A DNA stretch of 14,347 nucleotides from contig JAWVFG010000109.1 in NCBI GenBank assembly GCA_033856335.1, forward strand, positions 1 through 14,347. Reading direction: 5' to 3'. The notes beneath the pieces are model-generated. The model saw only the letters and a program-made list of their open reading frames with translations, was not told the DNA's origin and searched no databases. This DNA comes from DASUPK01 sp033856335. Lineage in GTDB: Bacteria > Actinomycetota > Thermoleophilia > Solirubrobacterales > 70-9. The translations under genes and the position numbers were made by a program. Of this stretch, positions 13,276-14,347 are shown in pieces (position 1 is the first letter of the stretch; every line of letters starts with the position of its first letter).

Positions 13276-14347
13276 GTGGAGCGGTTCAAGCACCCCGTCT
13301 ACAGGCAACGCCTGATCCAGATCGCCGCGGACGCAATCCTCGTCGCGGCCGCCTACTACCTGGCCTTCAGGTTGCGCTTCCTCGACGCCGCGGGCGGCAT
13401 TCCCGGCCGCTACGACCACATGCTGGCCAACTCCATCGGCTTCGTGGTCGCCGGCCAGCTGATCGTCTTCTACGCCTTCGGCCTGTACGAGAAGTGGTGG
13501 CGCTACTTCCGGCTCCCGGACATGATCGGCGTGCTGCGGGCGTGCGCGGTCTCGACGGCGATCCTGGCGATCGCCTTCCTCCTGCTGAAGCCGTTCAACG
13601 ACCAGATCCCGCGCTCGGTCGTCGTCACCTACTTCCTGCTCATCATCTTCCTGATCGGCGGTGCCAGGTTGCTGGTCCGGATGCTGCTGGTTGAGCGCAT
13701 GGCTCGCCGCGATGTGCGCGGCGCCCGGCGCGTCCTCGTCGTCGGCGCGGGCTCGGGCGGGCAGATGGTCGCGCGCGAGCTGCAGCTCAACCCGAACCTG
13801 GCGGCTCGAGCGGTCGGCTTCCTGGACGACGATCCCCGCAAGCGCGGGATGCGCCTGCACAACATCAGCGTCCTCGGGACCACCGACGAGGTGGGTGAGA
13901 TCCTGGACGAGTTCCACCCGGACGAGGTGATCATCGCGATCCCGTCCGCTCCGGGTGTCCTTCGCGGCAACGTGGTAACGGCGTGCCGGGACCGCGACGT
14001 GCCGGTGCGAACGCTGCCCACCGTGTTCGAGCTGCTCCGCGGCGGGGTTCAGCTCACCAGGCAGCTGCGCGAGGTCCAGGTCGAGGACGTGCTCGGCCGC
14101 GATCCGGTGAAGATGGAGCTCGACCGGGTCGGCGCGTACATCCAGGACAAGGTCGTGCTGGTTACGGGCGCCGGCGGCTCGATCGGCTCGGAGCTGGTCC
14201 GCCAGATCGCCAGGGTCCGCCCGAAGCTCCTGGTCATCCTCGATCACGCCGAGGACAACCTCTTCCAGATCGACCGGGAGATGATCGAGGAGCGCCACTT
14301 CACCCGGGTCGAGTCGGTGCTCGCCGACTGCAAAGAGGGCGACCGGA
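13276..14347 (+). CDS. Membrane NDP-sugar 4,6-dehydratase/epimerase (CapD/WbpM/FlaA1 type), 3' end outside the window
   Basis: Enzyme that modifies a UDP-sugar, usually UDP-GlcNAc, to a 4-keto-6-deoxy form for capsule, O-chain or glycoprotein sugars. The first 357 residues are present; full-length relatives run to about 600 or more. Order: four membrane helices within about 11-135 (starting RLIQIAADAILVAAAYYLAF), a first Rossmann domain from about 152 (VLVVGAGSGGQM), a linking region with VRTLPTVFELLRGG, then the start of the catalytic short-chain dehydrogenase domain with the NAD motif TGAGGSIGSE at 297-306 and acidic DHAED after the second strand. The catalytic YxxxK (or MxxxK) lies beyond the window, so dehydratase and epimerase cannot be told apart. 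GTG start, no ribosome binding site, promoter shared back to back with dedA. Confidence 0.9.
   Translation, partial: MERFKHPVYRQRLIQIAADAILVAAAYYLAFRLRFLDAAGGIPGRYDHMLANSIGFVVAGQLIVFYAFGLYEKWWRYFRLPDMIGVLRACAVSTAILAIAFLLLKPFNDQIPRSVVVTYFLLIIFLIGGARLLVRMLLVERMARRDVRGARRVLVVGAGSGGQMVARELQLNPNLAARAVGFLDDDPRKRGMRLHNISVLGTTDEVGEILDEFHPDEVIIAIPSAPGVLRGNVVTACRDRDVPVRTLPTVFELLRGGVQLTRQLREVQVEDVLGRDPVKMELDRVGAYIQDKVVLVTGAGGSIGSELVRQIARVRPKLLVILDHAEDNLFQIDREMIEERHFTRVESVLADCKEGDR

Noticed and set aside
13240..14298. N-terminal extension of the dedA frame to 568 codons
   Set aside because: The extension is antisense to the sugar-nucleotide enzyme and has no domain; DedA begins at GTG 13239 or 13209.
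1..14347. Mobile element, CRISPR array, toxin-antitoxin or phage-defence genes
   Set aside because: No transposase or integrase motif, no spaced direct repeats, no small paired genes; codon use is even across the window and all genes are assigned to envelope, signalling or purine functions.

Overview
The window is about 14.3 kb of GC-rich, tightly packed bacterial chromosome, almost all coding. Gene order and protein types (two FHA proteins, a PstP-type phosphatase, RodA, PbpA and a PASTA kinase in one run) are those of an actinobacterium. The extra features (ddl fused to the run, GTG/TTG starts, DUF3662-FHA protein of short length) fit a Thermoleophilia/Solirubrobacterales-like lineage. That placement is inferred from gene order and memory of family members, not from a search.

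Layout. (1) Positions 1-156: palindrome-rich leader with no gene. (2) Positions 157-8201, plus strand: one continuous run fhaA-fhaB-pstP-rodA-pbpA-pknB-ddl. Every junction overlaps by 1, 4 or about 17 bases, so it is very probably one translationally coupled operon for phospho-regulated wall growth. RodA and PbpA form the glycosyltransferase/transpeptidase pair, Ddl supplies D-Ala-D-Ala, PknB senses the wall through four PASTA repeats, PstP reverses its phosphorylation, and the FHA proteins read it. (3) Positions 8229-9719, minus: a second Ser/Thr kinase with an unusual, non-PASTA ectodomain. (4) Positions 9793-10677, plus: a DsbA-like thioredoxin-fold protein, divergent from the kinase. (5) Positions 13239 back to 10674, minus: dedA-uppP-purM, coupled by ATGA and TTGA overlaps. 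DedA and UppP plausibly form an undecaprenyl-phosphate recycling pair; PurM (purine synthesis) rides along. (6) Position 13276 to the end, plus: the first 357 residues of a membrane NDP-sugar dehydratase/epimerase (CapD/WbpM type) for surface polysaccharide, cut by the window edge.

The theme is envelope building: peptidoglycan assembly, its kinase control, lipid-carrier recycling and polysaccharide precursor synthesis. No mobile element, CRISPR array, tRNA or rRNA is seen, and no gene-free stretch exceeds 160 bases. The points most worth a second look are an apparent ATC start codon for fhaA, the MviN-like ectodomain on the second kinase, the dedA-uppP coupling, a cysteine-containing insertion in RodA's catalytic loop, and half of a thi-box motif upstream of the DsbA-like gene.
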